This document shows, one piece after another, positions 25,029-33,937 of a stretch of 64,000 bases of DNA. Numbering within the stretch: position 1 is the first letter of the stretch; the number at the start of each line of letters is the position of its first letter. Source of the stretch: Olsenella sp. Marseille-P4559 (GTDB lineage Bacteria; Actinomycetota; Coriobacteriia; Coriobacteriales; Atopobiaceae); the NCBI RefSeq assembly GCF_900605015.1, contig NZ_LR027575.1, forward strand, positions 116,690 through 180,689, given 5' to 3'. The notes beneath the pieces were generated by a model that saw only the letters and a list, made by a program, of their open reading frames with translations, was not told the origin of the DNA and searched no databases. The position numbers were made by a program, and so were the translations under genes.

Positions 25029-26207
25029 CTAGTGGTGGAACAGCCTCAGCCCCGTGAAGCACATCGCCATCCCGTAGCGGTCGGCAACCTCGATCACGTT
25101 GTCGTCGCGGATGGAGCCACCTGGCTCGGCGACGTAGGTCACACCCGAGCGGTGCGCGCGCTCGATGTTGTCGCCAAAGGGGAAGAAGGCGTCGGAGCCC
25201 AGGGTCACACCCGTCTGGAGCACAATCCACGCGCGCTTCTCGTCTGCGCTCAAGACCTCGGGCTTCTCGGCAAAGACGCGCTGCCAGGCACCGTCTGCCA
25301 TGACCTCGTCGTGCTCGTCAGAGATGTAGACGTCGATGGCGTTGTCGCGGTCGGGGCGGTGAATGCCCTCAACAAAGCGCAGGCCAAGCACCTTGGGGTG
25401 ACGACGCAGCCACCAGGTGTCAGCCTTGCTGCCGGCAAGGCGCGTGCAGTGGATGCGGCTCTGCTGCCCGGCGCCCACACCGATGGCTTGCCCGTCCTTC
25501 ACGTAGCACACGGAGTTGGACTGCGTGTACTTGAGGGTGATGAGACTCACGATCATGTCAATCTTTGCGGACTCGGGGATGTCCTTGTTCTTGGTTACCA
25601 CGTTGCCGAGAAGGTCTCGGTCGATCTTCGAGAAGTTGTGCCCCTGCTCGAAGGTGATGCCAAAGACGTCCTTGTGCTCGACGACGGGGCAGACGTAGTT
25701 GGGGTCGATCTGGACCACGTTGTACCCGCCATGCTTCTTGGAGCGCAGGATTTCGAGCGCCTCGGGCGTGTAGCCCGGGGCAATGATGCCGTCCGAGACC
25801 TCGTGCTTGAGGTAGAGGGCCGTGCGCTCGTCGCAGGTGTCCGAGAGAGCCGCCCAGTCGCCAAAGGAGCTCATGCGGTCTGCGCCGCGCGCGCGGATGT
25901 AGGCGCAGGCGATGGGCGTAAGCTCGCCCTCGTCATCGACGAAGAAGGCCCTCTTGTCCTCCTCGGAGAGGGGCGTTCCCACTGCGGCACCGGCAGGCGA
26001 GACGTGCTTGAACGACGCAGCCGCGGGCATGCCGGTTGCCTCGCGCAGCTCGCGCACGAGCTGCCAGGAGTTCAAGGCGTCGAGGAAGTTGATGTAGCCC
26101 GGCGTGCCCGAAAGCACCGCCACGGGCAGCTCAGAGCCGTCCTGCATGAGGATGCGTGCAGGCCTCTGGTTGGGGTTGCAGCCGTACTTGAGTTCAAGCG
26201 AGTTCAT
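25029..26207 (-). CDS. AICAR formyltransferase (PurH-type, stand-alone)
   Basis: This 392-residue protein matches the formyltransferase half of PurH, which adds a formyl group to AICAR to give FAICAR in IMP synthesis. Visible motifs are FKHVSPAGAAVG, TQSNSVCYVKDGQAIGVGAGQ and GSDAFFPFGDNI. The IMP-cyclohydrolase half of normal PurH (about 520 residues) is absent. That step is supplied by the PurO-type gene upstream on the same strand. The ATG at 26207 (MNSLELKYGCNPNQ) follows AGAAAGGAA. The 324-base gap to purO contains two hairpins. Confidence 0.9.
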   Translation of the reverse strand: MNSLELKYGCNPNQRPARILMQDGSELPVAVLSGTPGYINFLDALNSWQLVRELREATGMPAAASFKHVSPAGAAVGTPLSEEDKRAFFVDDEGELTPIACAYIRARGADRMSSFGDWAALSDTCDERTALYLKHEVSDGIIAPGYTPEALEILRSKKHGGYNVVQIDPNYVCPVVEHKDVFGITFEQGHNFSKIDRDLLGNVVTKNKDIPESAKIDMIVSLITLKYTQSNSVCYVKDGQAIGVGAGQQSRIHCTRLAGSKADTWWLRRHPKVLGLRFVEGIHRPDRDNAIDVYISDEHDEVMADGAWQRVFAEKPEVLSADEKRAWIVLQTGVTLGSDAFFPFGDNIERAHRSGVTYVAEPGGSIRDDNVIEVADRYGMAMCFTGLRLFHH

Positions 26208-26227
26208 TCGTTTCCTTTCTGTTGTCC

Positions 26228-26294
26228 CCTTTGCCTCTTTGCCTGCTTGCTCAGACAACGCTTCGCGAACTCGCCGCAGGCAAAGAGGCAAAGG
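26228..26294. repeat. Hairpin element 1 with conserved tip
   Basis: The perfect 19-base arms are 26228-26246 (CCTTTGCCTCTTTGCCTGC) and 26276-26294. The 29-base loop contains a 24-base core (26250-26273) that recurs, reversed, in element 2 with three changes. Confidence 0.8.
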
Positions 26295-26447
26295 CCAGCG
26301 GAGAAAGACGACCTGCACGTGACAAGTACGGCTGCCACCCATCAGCCACGACACGCAGACAAACCAAAGGACGAAGAGCGAAGGACGAAGGGCAGAGAAA
26401 CGAGTTCCAACGACATCAGGGGGTGGAGGCGACAAGGGCTGGCGGGC

Positions 26448-26516
26448 GCACGGCATGCCTTTCCTGCGGCGAGTTCGCAAAGCGCTGTTTGAGTCCGCAG
26501 GAAAGGCATGCCGTGC
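26448..26516. repeat. Hairpin element 2 with conserved tip
   Basis: Perfect 22-base arms lie at 26448-26469 (starting GCACGGCATGCC) and 26495-26516. The loop 26470-26493 is the reverse complement of the element 1 core at 21 of 24 positions, while the outer stem sequence is entirely different. Confidence 0.8.
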
Positions 26517-26531
26517 CACCCACCGTCGACC

Positions 26532-27167
26532 CTAGTCGCCGAGGTTCTTGTTGAAGATGCGCACCTCGCCGTTGACGTTGGTGTAGAGCGAGACCTTGTT
26601 GGCGGGGTCGGGCGCCCCCCACACCTCCTTGGGGCTCCCCATGCATACGTGGATTGGCTCGCCGGCAAAGCTGGGGAGGGGGTTACCGTCTCCCTGGTAC
26701 GTGCTTATGAAGTAACCGCACCCGCCGTCAGCGCCCTCATACGAGAAGAACTCGCGAACACAGCGTCCGTCTCGCGCGCGCTTGAGGATGGAGAGGTCAA
26801 ACGAGCCGTCGGGGTGCAGGATGGAGCTAATGCGCGGCGTGTAGTTGGGGGCGTCCGGCTCGTACTCGCGGGCCATGCAGCCGGCCACGAAGTCGCCCTT
26901 CTCGACGATGGTGTCGGTCTGGTCGCCGTTGGTCACCACCAGGTCGTCGCCCATGGTGCGAACGGGGTGGTAGATGATGAGGCTTGGGTCCTCGAGAAGC
27001 GCGGTATCATGCGCCTCGGTGCGGATGCCGTCCTCGGTCTTCACAAAAACGCGGTTGCGGCTGTTGGAGCTGCGCCCCATGATCCAGTAGTAGACGCAGC
27101 GGCTGCCAGCCACAATGCCGCGCCCGGGATAGGGGTTGTCGCGCAGCAGCTCGAGCAGATCCTCCAT
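26532..27167 (-). CDS. purO: IMP cyclohydrolase, PurO type
   Basis: The 211-residue protein has the PF07826-like pattern: NPYPGRGIVAG at the start, YYWIMGRSSNSRNRVF, and NYTPRISSIL in the middle. It closes FAICAR to IMP, the last step of purine synthesis. This archaeal-type enzyme replaces the N-terminal half of bifunctional PurH, which fits with the stand-alone formyltransferase downstream. Its own ribosome site (GAGAGGG) is upstream of the ATG at 27167. Confidence 0.87.
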   Translation of the reverse strand: MEDLLELLRDNPYPGRGIVAGSRCVYYWIMGRSSNSRNRVFVKTEDGIRTEAHDTALLEDPSLIIYHPVRTMGDDLVVTNGDQTDTIVEKGDFVAGCMAREYEPDAPNYTPRISSILHPDGSFDLSILKRARDGRCVREFFSYEGADGGCGYFISTYQGDGNPLPSFAGEPIHVCMGSPKEVWGAPDPANKVSLYTNVNGEVRIFNKNLGD

Positions 27168-27440
27168 GGGCCCTCTCTTCCCTCGTGCACACGCGAGCGG
27201 GCCCAGCCTCTAAAGACAACAACGGGCTGGCACCCACTCAGGTGCGCTTGCCCAGACGGTCGGCGGCTTGTATTCACGCTGCTTCCCCGTGGTGTCCCAC
27301 GATTATCCGTCAGTAACAGCGCGTTTCCTGCGGCTTCACTGTATCACGCAACGAATTCGTTGTGAGCTTGGCCTGCAGAATTGTTGCGTGAACGCATGGG
27401 TCTCGAATCGGTGCGGCTGTTTGTGGATTCCGACAAAATG

Positions 27441-27740
27441 GCTCAGTACTTTCCGCATAGCCAGCCTCTGTTTATCATCTACCTAATCAACTTCGGCTGG
27501 ACGGTCGCCGTGGCGGCAATGTCCCCGAGCGTGACGTGCCCAGGGCACATGTCCCGCAGGAGGTCGGCGGCCACATTCGGCTCGCCCCGTGGCTGTGCCT
27601 CCAGCTGAACTCGTCCACGTACGACTGCATGCGGGCGGAGGAGAGGCCGTGGAAGGTGCCCCCCTCGAATGCCTTGAAGTTGGGATGACCCTGTGGGCCA
27701 TCGGGAGCGACGAGCCCCAGTCGTCCACCTTGAAGGGCCT
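27441..27740 (-). pseudogene. IS1595-type transposase C-terminal remnant with IS end
   Basis: A minus frame reads HPNFKAFEGGTFHGLSSARM then QSYVDEFSWRHSHG, matching the C-terminus of ISXO2/IS1595 transposases. The plus-strand string GGCTCAGTACTTTC at 27441 recurs, reversed, at the end of the remnant near 39.89 kb and is taken as the element's terminal repeat. About 110 bases (27.48-27.60 kb) are near-identical to 39.48-39.60 kb. Confidence 0.65.
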
Positions 27741-27779
27741 ATGAACGAGACCAGCGAAGGATGAGAGGCCCGCCGCGCC

Positions 27780-28067
27780 CCCCGAAAGCCAGGTTTGACT
27801 AAATACAGCCCGAGCGCACCTCGTCCGCCAAGCCTCGGGTCAGAGAGCCTCTTGCGCGCCCTGCGCGTGCGGCGTCTCGCCGCAGCACGCTCCTGGGCGG
27901 TGCAGGTGCCGTAGCATCCGCGCCGGCCGTTGCGCGCGAGTTCCCTGCTCACCGTCGACCTGCTCCTGCCTATCCGCCTCGGCTATCCGAGAGGCGCTCT
28001 CGTGCCCGGCGTGCATCTCGGCTATCCTGTCGCGCTCCCTGGCGCTAAGATAAATGTAGTGGTGCAT
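27780..28067 (-). pseudogene. IS30-family transposase N-terminal remnant
   Basis: The minus frame from ATG 28067 reads MHHYIYLSARERDRIAEMHA, the start of an IS30 helix-turn-helix. The continuation MSRELARNGRRGCYGTCTAQ is found in a second frame from about 27952. The body of the transposase is absent. A frameshift and truncation mark it as dead. Confidence 0.75.
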
Positions 28068-28118
28068 TTTCCCTCGGCCCGACGTTGACTTCGACAACCA
28101 ATATCGTAGCCATCGGGA

Positions 28119-28835
28119 GTGCGCCGCACTTATGGAGTAGCAGCTGCTGTTGCACTCAGAATGCTAACCTGCCGTACGATGTCGACAGCGGCGCCTTTGG
28201 CGCCGGAGATCCATTCCCTCGGAATCCGAGCTTGGGGAGCGTTTCTCGGTAAGCCGTATCATCATCGGGCGGGCCGTGCAGGAGCTTGTCGATGCGGGAT
28301 ACCTCATAAAGCGCCCAGGAAAGGCACATTCGTGCGTGACAAGAGCAGCCATCTGCACCTCCTGAAATCCCTGAGTGATATTGAGACGAAGAGTTTCACG
28401 GAATCCTGCGAGGAAGCGGGCTACGAAGCAGGATCGATTGAGCTTGCCTGCAGATTGGAAGAACCTTCCGAAGAGGACCAGGCACTCTTCGAGCTTGTGC
28501 CCGGAGAGCGTATCATCTCTCTCAAGCGTGTTCATACCGCCAATGGCATTCCTCTCATGGCAAACTTCACGAAGCTGCAGAAAAGCGAGTTCGCGCATCT
28601 CGAAGACGAAGACCTGCGGAACAACTCACTTTATGAATCGATCCGTCTGCACAAGGGATGCACCCAAAGCTTGATGGCAGATGTATCCTCAGCTCGGAAA
28701 GCACCTTCGGCAAGCTTGAGTGCCTGAATGTGCCGGAGGGGGAGCCTCTGTTCCGTCTGGATGGCCGCTATGTGGATGACCAGAGCAGGCCCCTCATGGC
28801 GGAGAAGCAGATTATGGTCGGATCGAGATGCTCCA
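28119..28835 (+). pseudogene. Frameshifted GntR/HutC-family regulator
   Basis: The winged-helix part (IPSESELGERFSVSRIIIGR, then AVQELVDAGYLIKRPGK) lies in one frame around 28210-28320. The linker and UTRA effector domain (GTFVRDKSS ... GERIISLKRVHTANGIPLMA) lie in a second frame to about 28675. The last part (CLNVPEGEPLFRLDGRYVDD) lies in a third. The N-terminus before the helix-turn-helix is also damaged. It stands just before the mannose-family PTS operon and was probably its regulator. A healthy relative is found at 38084. Confidence 0.8.
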
Positions 28836-28936
28836 TAGCGCTCTGGCGCTCCCGGGTCCAAGACGGAGATTCTGGGCGGGGCTGCCACTGGTACATGCTG
28901 GAGGCAGTCCTTTTTCTACGGCCAAGAAAACAATAA

Positions 28937-28948
28937 CGTTATATAACG
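28937..28948. promoter_or_regulatory. Palindrome before the PTS operon
   Basis: CGTTATATAACG is a perfect 12-base palindrome, with a possible -10 (CATAAT) about 10 bases downstream. It has the form of a GntR-family operator and lies between the dead regulator and the PTS genes. Confidence 0.5.
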
Positions 28949-29074
28949 GTAGAGACATAATACTGACCTTTCACGGAAATAAGACAGACAAAATTGACTA
29001 CTAATCTTGATAATGTAAAGAGCAGGGAGGATACATTCCCTGCCTTGCCGATTCCTGCGGGGAAGGGAAGAATC

Positions 29075-29542
29075 ATGCCGGATATCGTGCTGGCCCGTAT
29101 TGACAACAGACTTGTCCATGGCCAGGTGGGCAACTCGTGGGTTGGAGCCTGCGGTGCAAATCTCGTCGTAGTCGTGGATGACGACGTGGCGAACGATTCT
29201 GTCCAGAAATCCATCATGAAGATGACGACCGATGCAGCAGGCATCGGCATCAGGTTCTTCACCGTGCAGAAGACCATAGATGTCATAGGCAAGGCGAACC
29301 CACGCCAGCACATCTTCATAGTAGCCAAGACGCCGCAGACGATGCGCAGACTCATCGATGGTGGGGTGCCGATCTCGGCGGTGAACGTCGGCAACATGCA
29401 CCATCAAGAGGGCAAATGCGAGTACAAGGAACCCCATGTGTATGTGGATGACCGGGATCTTGCCGACTTCGAGGACATGAAGTCGCATGGTGTCGAGGTA
29501 TACATCCAGATTCTGCCGAACAACAGGAAGATTGGATTGTAG
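29075..29542 (+). CDS. PTS EIIB, mannose/sorbose family
   Basis: This 155-residue cytoplasmic phosphotransfer protein of a mannose-family PTS has its phospho-accepting histidine in LARIDNRLVHGQVG. The start at 29075 (MPDIVLARID) is used because GAAGGGA precedes it; the longer frame to 28994 has a poor start. It is the first intact gene of the operon IIB-IIC-IID-SIS-kinase/HAD-SIS-IIA. The sugar is not given by sequence. Codon and base use here is more AT-rich than in the first 26 kb. Confidence 0.9.
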   Translation: MPDIVLARIDNRLVHGQVGNSWVGACGANLVVVVDDDVANDSVQKSIMKMTTDAAGIGIRFFTVQKTIDVIGKANPRQHIFIVAKTPQTMRRLIDGGVPISAVNVGNMHHQEGKCEYKEPHVYVDDRDLADFEDMKSHGVEVYIQILPNNRKIGL

Positions 29543-29615
29543 CGGAAGGAGGGCTAGCCAGACAGAAAAGTTCATGCAGAAAGAAATATCGTAGATACAG
29601 GAAGGAAAAGCAGGT

Positions 29616-30419
29616 ATGGAGATTACGCTTATCCAGGGGCTGCTTCTCGCGCTTGTCGGTTTCATCTGCGGGTGTGACCAGATTTTCGAAGCGTTCTACT
29701 GGTTTAGGCCACTTGTCGTGTCCTTCTTCGCGGGCATCGTTCTGGGCAATGTCCAGCTGGGCGTTGCATGCGGTGCAGTGAGCGAGCTTGCCTATCTGGG
29801 GCTCTTGACCGTCGGCGGCACTGTGCCTCCTGACCCGCTCATGGCAGGCATGATGACGGTCGTGATTGCTTACATGACCGGACAGTCTCCGGATGCGGCC
29901 ATCGGCCTTTCGCTTCCCTTTGCGCTTCTTGCGCAGTGGGTTGGCATCATCTTTAACACCGTCTACGTTTCTGTCGCACATAAGTGCGATGAGTATGCCA
30001 AGAATGCCGATGTCGCCGGCTTCGATCGCATCATTCCTCTTGTCATCGTCATCAAGGCAGGAGTCGTGGCGCTGATGGTATTCCTCTGCGCCTTCGCACT
30101 TCAGGGCCCGATCCAGATTTTCGTCAATTCCTTCCCCGGGTGGCTGATCCATGGATTCGAGATTGCCGGAGGCATGCTTCCTGCTGTCGGTCTCGGCCTG
30201 CTACTCATGGTCATGCTGAAGTCCCGCAACGTCGCCTATCTCTTCCTGGGCTTCATCATGGCAACCTTCCTCGATATGCCCAATGTCCTTCCTATCGCTA
30301 TCACGGCAGCCTCTCTTGCATACATCAACTACAAGCATGAGAAGGCCACCGATGACGCTGTTGCGGCAGTGACAGCATCAGGAGTTACCTTTGATGGAGA
30401 TGATTCAGATGGCATCTAA
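29616..30419 (+). CDS. PTS EIIC, mannose/sorbose family
   Basis: The 267-residue membrane component has hydrophobic helices throughout and the family segment LGNVQLGVACGAVSELAYLG. With EIID it forms the sugar channel. It starts with AGGAAGGAA upstream and overlaps the EIID gene at its end, typical of tight coupling. Together with EIIB (29075) and EIIA (35080) the PTS is complete. Confidence 0.92.
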   Translation: MEITLIQGLLLALVGFICGCDQIFEAFYWFRPLVVSFFAGIVLGNVQLGVACGAVSELAYLGLLTVGGTVPPDPLMAGMMTVVIAYMTGQSPDAAIGLSLPFALLAQWVGIIFNTVYVSVAHKCDEYAKNADVAGFDRIIPLVIVIKAGVVALMVFLCAFALQGPIQIFVNSFPGWLIHGFEIAGGMLPAVGLGLLLMVMLKSRNVAYLFLGFIMATFLDMPNVLPIAITAASLAYINYKHEKATDDAVAAVTASGVTFDGDDSDGI

Positions 30420-31242
30420 TGAAATGTCCGCCTCTCTCAATGATGGTACGACTGGTGAGGCTGCGCCGAAACTCACCAAGAAGGATTTGCACAGGCTGGG
30501 CATTCGCTCCATTGCCGAACAGGCTGGCTTCAGCTTCGAACGCATGCAGGCTCCGGGATTTACCTGGTCGATGCTTCCATGTTTTGAAAAGCTCTATCCG
30601 GACTCCAAGAAGGATATGTCGGAGTTCATGACCTATAACATGGAGTTCATGAACACTGAGATGCACATGGCGACGTTTCTGATGGGTCTCGAGCTCTCCA
30701 TGGAGGAGCGGCATACCGACCGCAATCTCATTGACGGCATCCGCAATGGCCTCTTCGGACCGCTTGCAGGCCTGGGCGACGCTATCTTCTGGTTTACCGT
30801 GCTGCCAATCTCTGCAGGCATCTGCTGCTCGCTTGCACAGGACGGATCTGTCCTTGGTCCCATCCTCTATATCGCCATCTGGTTCTTCATGGCAATCTCG
30901 CGTATCTGGTTTGCCGAAGCCGGTTATAACGTCGGATCCAGGGTTATCGAGAACATCGGCACGACGACCAAGTATCTCACGGAGGCTGCAGGAATCCTCG
31001 GTATGATGGTGGTCGGCGGCCTCATCCCCTCATATGTCACGCTTGTCTTCAGCGACGATCTAGTCTTCGGCGTCGGTGGCACAACGGTTCAGAGCGTCTT
31101 TGACAACATCATGCCCAACGTGCTTCCGCTTGCCCTTGTGTTCCTGATCTTCTGGCTCTTCAAGAAGAAGGCAAATGTCCTCGCGATTATTCTTGGCATC
31201 ATCGCCTTCGGCATCCTCATGTCGTTCCTTGGCTGGATGTAG
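30394..31242 (+). CDS. PTS EIID, mannose/sorbose family
   Basis: The EIID membrane subunit is about 282 residues, with FMTYNMEFMNTEMHMATFLM near residue 80, DGIRNGLFGPLAGLGDAIFW, and C-terminal hydrophobic helices. Two starts are possible, 30394 (AGGAG nine bases before) and 30409 (GGAG nine bases before). Both overlap the EIIC gene. It is followed by a hairpin and then the SIS-domain gene. Confidence 0.92.
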   Translation: MEMIQMASNEMSASLNDGTTGEAAPKLTKKDLHRLGIRSIAEQAGFSFERMQAPGFTWSMLPCFEKLYPDSKKDMSEFMTYNMEFMNTEMHMATFLMGLELSMEERHTDRNLIDGIRNGLFGPLAGLGDAIFWFTVLPISAGICCSLAQDGSVLGPILYIAIWFFMAISRIWFAEAGYNVGSRVIENIGTTTKYLTEAAGILGMMVVGGLIPSYVTLVFSDDLVFGVGGTTVQSVFDNIMPNVLPLALVFLIFWLFKKKANVLAIILGIIAFGILMSFLGWM

Positions 31243-31270
31243 ATCCGAAGACCGGTCTTTATGGATATCT

Positions 31271-31299
31271 CCCCGGGAGCAGCAGGGCTGCTTCCGGGG
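31271..31299 (+). other. Intra-operon hairpin after EIID
   Basis: CCCCGGGAGCAGC (31271-31283) pairs with GCTGCTTCCGGGG (31287-31299) with one mismatch and a 3-base loop. No T-run follows. It probably stabilises the upstream PTS mRNA or attenuates transcription into the SIS gene. Confidence 0.6.
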
Positions 31300-31397
31300 A
31301 GCCAGGATGCTGGCTGGGGCCAGATGGATTGAAGCATCTGTCCGGTGTACCTTTGCGGCAATCGCCATTCGATGAAAGACAGAGGTGTTGGACATAC

Positions 31398-32396
31398 ATG
31401 GTTTCTTTCGATGAGCAGAAGCTTCTTTCGGCGTTCGATTGCATCTACAGCAGAAGGGACGAGATAGAAGCGATGGCAGACGATGCATGTAGCCATGGCA
31501 TCTCGAACATCCTGCTTTCTTCCTCAGGAGGCTCCCAGGCAATGCTCGATCCGTTTGCATACCTGATTGATGCCTATAGCAGCCTGCCAGTACGCTCGGT
31601 ACTCTCGGCAGAGCTGGTGCTGCGCGGATGCAGAATGCTTGATGGTCGCTCACTTGCCATCATGTCGAGCAAATCAGGAGACACGGCAGAGACGGTTGCA
31701 GCGGCACATTGGCTCAAGGAGCGGGGCTGTAGAATCTTTTCCATAGTGGGCAGGCCCTGCTCGGCCCTCGGCGAGGTATCTGACTGGTGCTTCGTCTACG
31801 AAGATGGCAGGCCTCAGGAGCTTGTCGCCTATCTTTTTCTGGGTTGCATCCTCCAGAAGCTCGGCAGCTTTGCTCGATACGATGCCTTTGCCTATGAGCT
31901 TTCTGCCCTTGGATCTGCCCTCAACTCAGTGCGCAGGCAGTTCGATGGCAGGGCGGCCGAGTACTGCAGACTCTATCACGGCGAGCCATATCATATCTGG
32001 GTGGCCTCGGGCGATTTATGGCCGGTCTGCTATGCCTATGCCATGTGCGTGCTTGAAGAAAGCCAGTGGATACGGACGAAGTCGGTCTCAAGCCCCGAGT
32101 TCTTCCATGGCACGTTCGAGCTGCTCGAGCCTGGCGTCCCGCTGACGCTGCTTGTGGGCGAAGGCCCTACGCGTCCGCTCGATGAGCGCGTGCGACGCTT
32201 TGCACAGACATATACGGACAAGCTGACGGTCATAGATACCGCTGAGTTCGAACTGCCGGGCATCTCTGGCGAGTTCCGTCCCCTTCTTGGCCCTATCATC
32301 ATGAATGCAGCCCTCCAGCGCATCTCCAAGAACATGGAATATGAAACGGGACACCCACTTGACTACCGCCGCTACTACCGCAAGGTGGAATACTGA
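31398..32396 (+). CDS. SIS-domain sugar-phosphate deglycase, FrlB/GfrF-like
   Basis: This 332-residue protein has two SIS folds (ILLSSSGGSQAML, AIMSSKSGDTAETVAAAHWL) and a C-terminus HPLDYRRYYRKVEY like that of fructoselysine-6-phosphate deglycases. Such enzymes split phosphorylated Amadori products into glucose 6-phosphate and the amino acid. The start at 31398 is chosen (AGGTG upstream); 31329 is possible. Its stop overlaps the ATG of the next gene by one base. A role as an amino-sugar isomerase/deaminase remains possible. Confidence 0.75.
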   Translation: MVSFDEQKLLSAFDCIYSRRDEIEAMADDACSHGISNILLSSSGGSQAMLDPFAYLIDAYSSLPVRSVLSAELVLRGCRMLDGRSLAIMSSKSGDTAETVAAAHWLKERGCRIFSIVGRPCSALGEVSDWCFVYEDGRPQELVAYLFLGCILQKLGSFARYDAFAYELSALGSALNSVRRQFDGRAAEYCRLYHGEPYHIWVASGDLWPVCYAYAMCVLEESQWIRTKSVSSPEFFHGTFELLEPGVPLTLLVGEGPTRPLDERVRRFAQTYTDKLTVIDTAEFELPGISGEFRPLLGPIIMNAALQRISKNMEYETGHPLDYRRYYRKVEY

Positions 32397-33925
32397 TGCA
32401 GGTCATAGGCGTAGGAGATAACGTATTCGATGTGTATGAGAACCTCGGCATAGCCTATCCTGGCGGCAATGCCGTGAACTGTGCCGTCAGCGCGGCACGT
32501 CTTGGAGCCGAAGCTTCATATTGCGGTGCCTTGGCCGATGATTCTTGGGGCGAAGTAATGCGTGCCAGTCTCAGGTCCGAATCGGTGGACCTCTCGCTCT
32601 GCCGCACCATCAAGGGTGGCACGACAAAGCTTGTGCGCCAGGAGAGGCACAAGGGCGAGCGCTTCTTTCTCGGCGTGGATGAAGGAGATGCCTGGGTACC
32701 CTTTCCAAAGCTCGATGCAGGCACTCTGGCACGCCTCAGAAAGGCTGATGTCCTTCTTTCGAGCTGCAATGGAAAGGTTGAAAGCCAGCTCGGTCTCCTT
32801 GACGGTCATGAGGGGATTCTCTACTTCGATTTCGGCGAGAAGGAAAAATATCGTACGGAGGAATATTTCGGGAAGGTTCTTCCGCATATCGATCTCGCGC
32901 AGTTTTCCATGTCTGAGACAGACGATTTGGAGGTCAGAGAGTTTCTCGATGCTTGGCATTTTGTGGAGCAGGGCATAGCCGTGCTTGTGACCCGCGGTAC
33001 TGCTGCTCCGCTTTTCTTCTTCCAGGACAAAGAGGTACGGGGCGTCCCTGCGGAAGGCCAGATTGCGACCGATACCATGGGGGCAGGAGATGCCTTCGTC
33101 GCAGCCCTTGCCCTCTGTCTGAGTAGGCGGGGCTGGCGCCATGGATGGACCCCTGGCACCGCTGCCAAGATCGAGGCCGATCTCGCCGAGGCTGGCAGGC
33201 ATGCCGCGCGCATGTGTCAGCGTGATGGCGGATTCGGCCACCCCTATCGGTGGAAGCGCACCGTTCGTGCCGTCATCTTCGATTTGGATGGCGTCCTCGT
33301 CGAAAGCGAACCCTATTATGTGCAGCAGCTGATCAATCTGGCTGCCTGCCATGGAAAGGCCTTCTCGCAGGAACAAATCGACTCAATCTATGGAAGCTCT
33401 GATGAGCACCAGTTGAATCTTCTCTGCGAAGTGACGGGAGAGAGTAGGGACGCGGTCGAATGCGAATATAACAAGTGCCTCTATGAGAGTCCCATTGATT
33501 ACAGCAAGGTGGCCATTGCCGGCGCAGAAGAGCTGCTTTCTTATCTGCAGGGCAATGGAGTCCATATAGCTGTTGCGTCTTCGAGTCATCTCGCTGATAT
33601 CAGGCGTGCGTTGGACCAGACCGGTTTGGCGCGTCACGTCGATGCCGTTGCTTCGGGATTCGACGAGTGCCATGCCTCGAAGCCCGATCCTGCTGTCTAC
33701 CGTCTTGCTCTCGAGCGCCTGGGTGTCTCTCCAGACGAGGCGCTCATCGTCGAGGACTCGACCTACGGCATACAGGCAGGGGTGGCTGCAGACGTGGATG
33801 TGCTCTGCCTGGTCAAGCCCCATGGGAACGTAAACCGTACCGGAGCAGTGCTCGAATTCGATTCGTATGAACAAATTCTCGGATATCTGGATGCCGTGCT
33901 GCATCCATCGGACAGAACGCTATAG
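32396..33925 (+). CDS. FrlD-like PfkB kinase fused to a HAD phosphatase
   Basis: Residues 1-285 are a PfkB-family kinase (IGVGDNVFDVYENL, YPGGNAVNCAV, ATDTMGAGDAFVAALAL with the catalytic aspartate), closest in pattern to fructoselysine 6-kinase FrlD. From about residue 293 a second enzyme begins: a HAD hydrolase of the beta-phosphoglucomutase type (AVIFDLDGVLVESEPYY, VASSSHLADIRRAL, KPDPAVYRLALERLGV). The join is in one unbroken 509-residue frame. A kinase and phosphatase in one chain could scavenge unphosphorylated substrate or balance sugar-phosphate stress (inference). It is coupled to the SIS genes on either side. Confidence 0.83.
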   Translation: MQVIGVGDNVFDVYENLGIAYPGGNAVNCAVSAARLGAEASYCGALADDSWGEVMRASLRSESVDLSLCRTIKGGTTKLVRQERHKGERFFLGVDEGDAWVPFPKLDAGTLARLRKADVLLSSCNGKVESQLGLLDGHEGILYFDFGEKEKYRTEEYFGKVLPHIDLAQFSMSETDDLEVREFLDAWHFVEQGIAVLVTRGTAAPLFFFQDKEVRGVPAEGQIATDTMGAGDAFVAALALCLSRRGWRHGWTPGTAAKIEADLAEAGRHAARMCQRDGGFGHPYRWKRTVRAVIFDLDGVLVESEPYYVQQLINLAACHGKAFSQEQIDSIYGSSDEHQLNLLCEVTGESRDAVECEYNKCLYESPIDYSKVAIAGAEELLSYLQGNGVHIAVASSSHLADIRRALDQTGLARHVDAVASGFDECHASKPDPAVYRLALERLGVSPDEALIVEDSTYGIQAGVAADVDVLCLVKPHGNVNRTGAVLEFDSYEQILGYLDAVLHPSDRTL

Positions 33926-33937
33926 AGGAGTATTTCC

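Larger units (their letters stand above)
26208..26531 (-). other. Gap between purO and the AICAR formyltransferase gene
   Basis: There is no gene here. Two long hairpins sharing a tip sequence (listed separately) occupy both ends, with a purine-rich stretch between. A leader or attenuator role is possible. Confidence 0.5.

Noticed and set aside
24999-26492. A 497-codon plus-strand frame
   Set aside because: It is antisense to the AICAR formyltransferase, which is conserved along its whole length.
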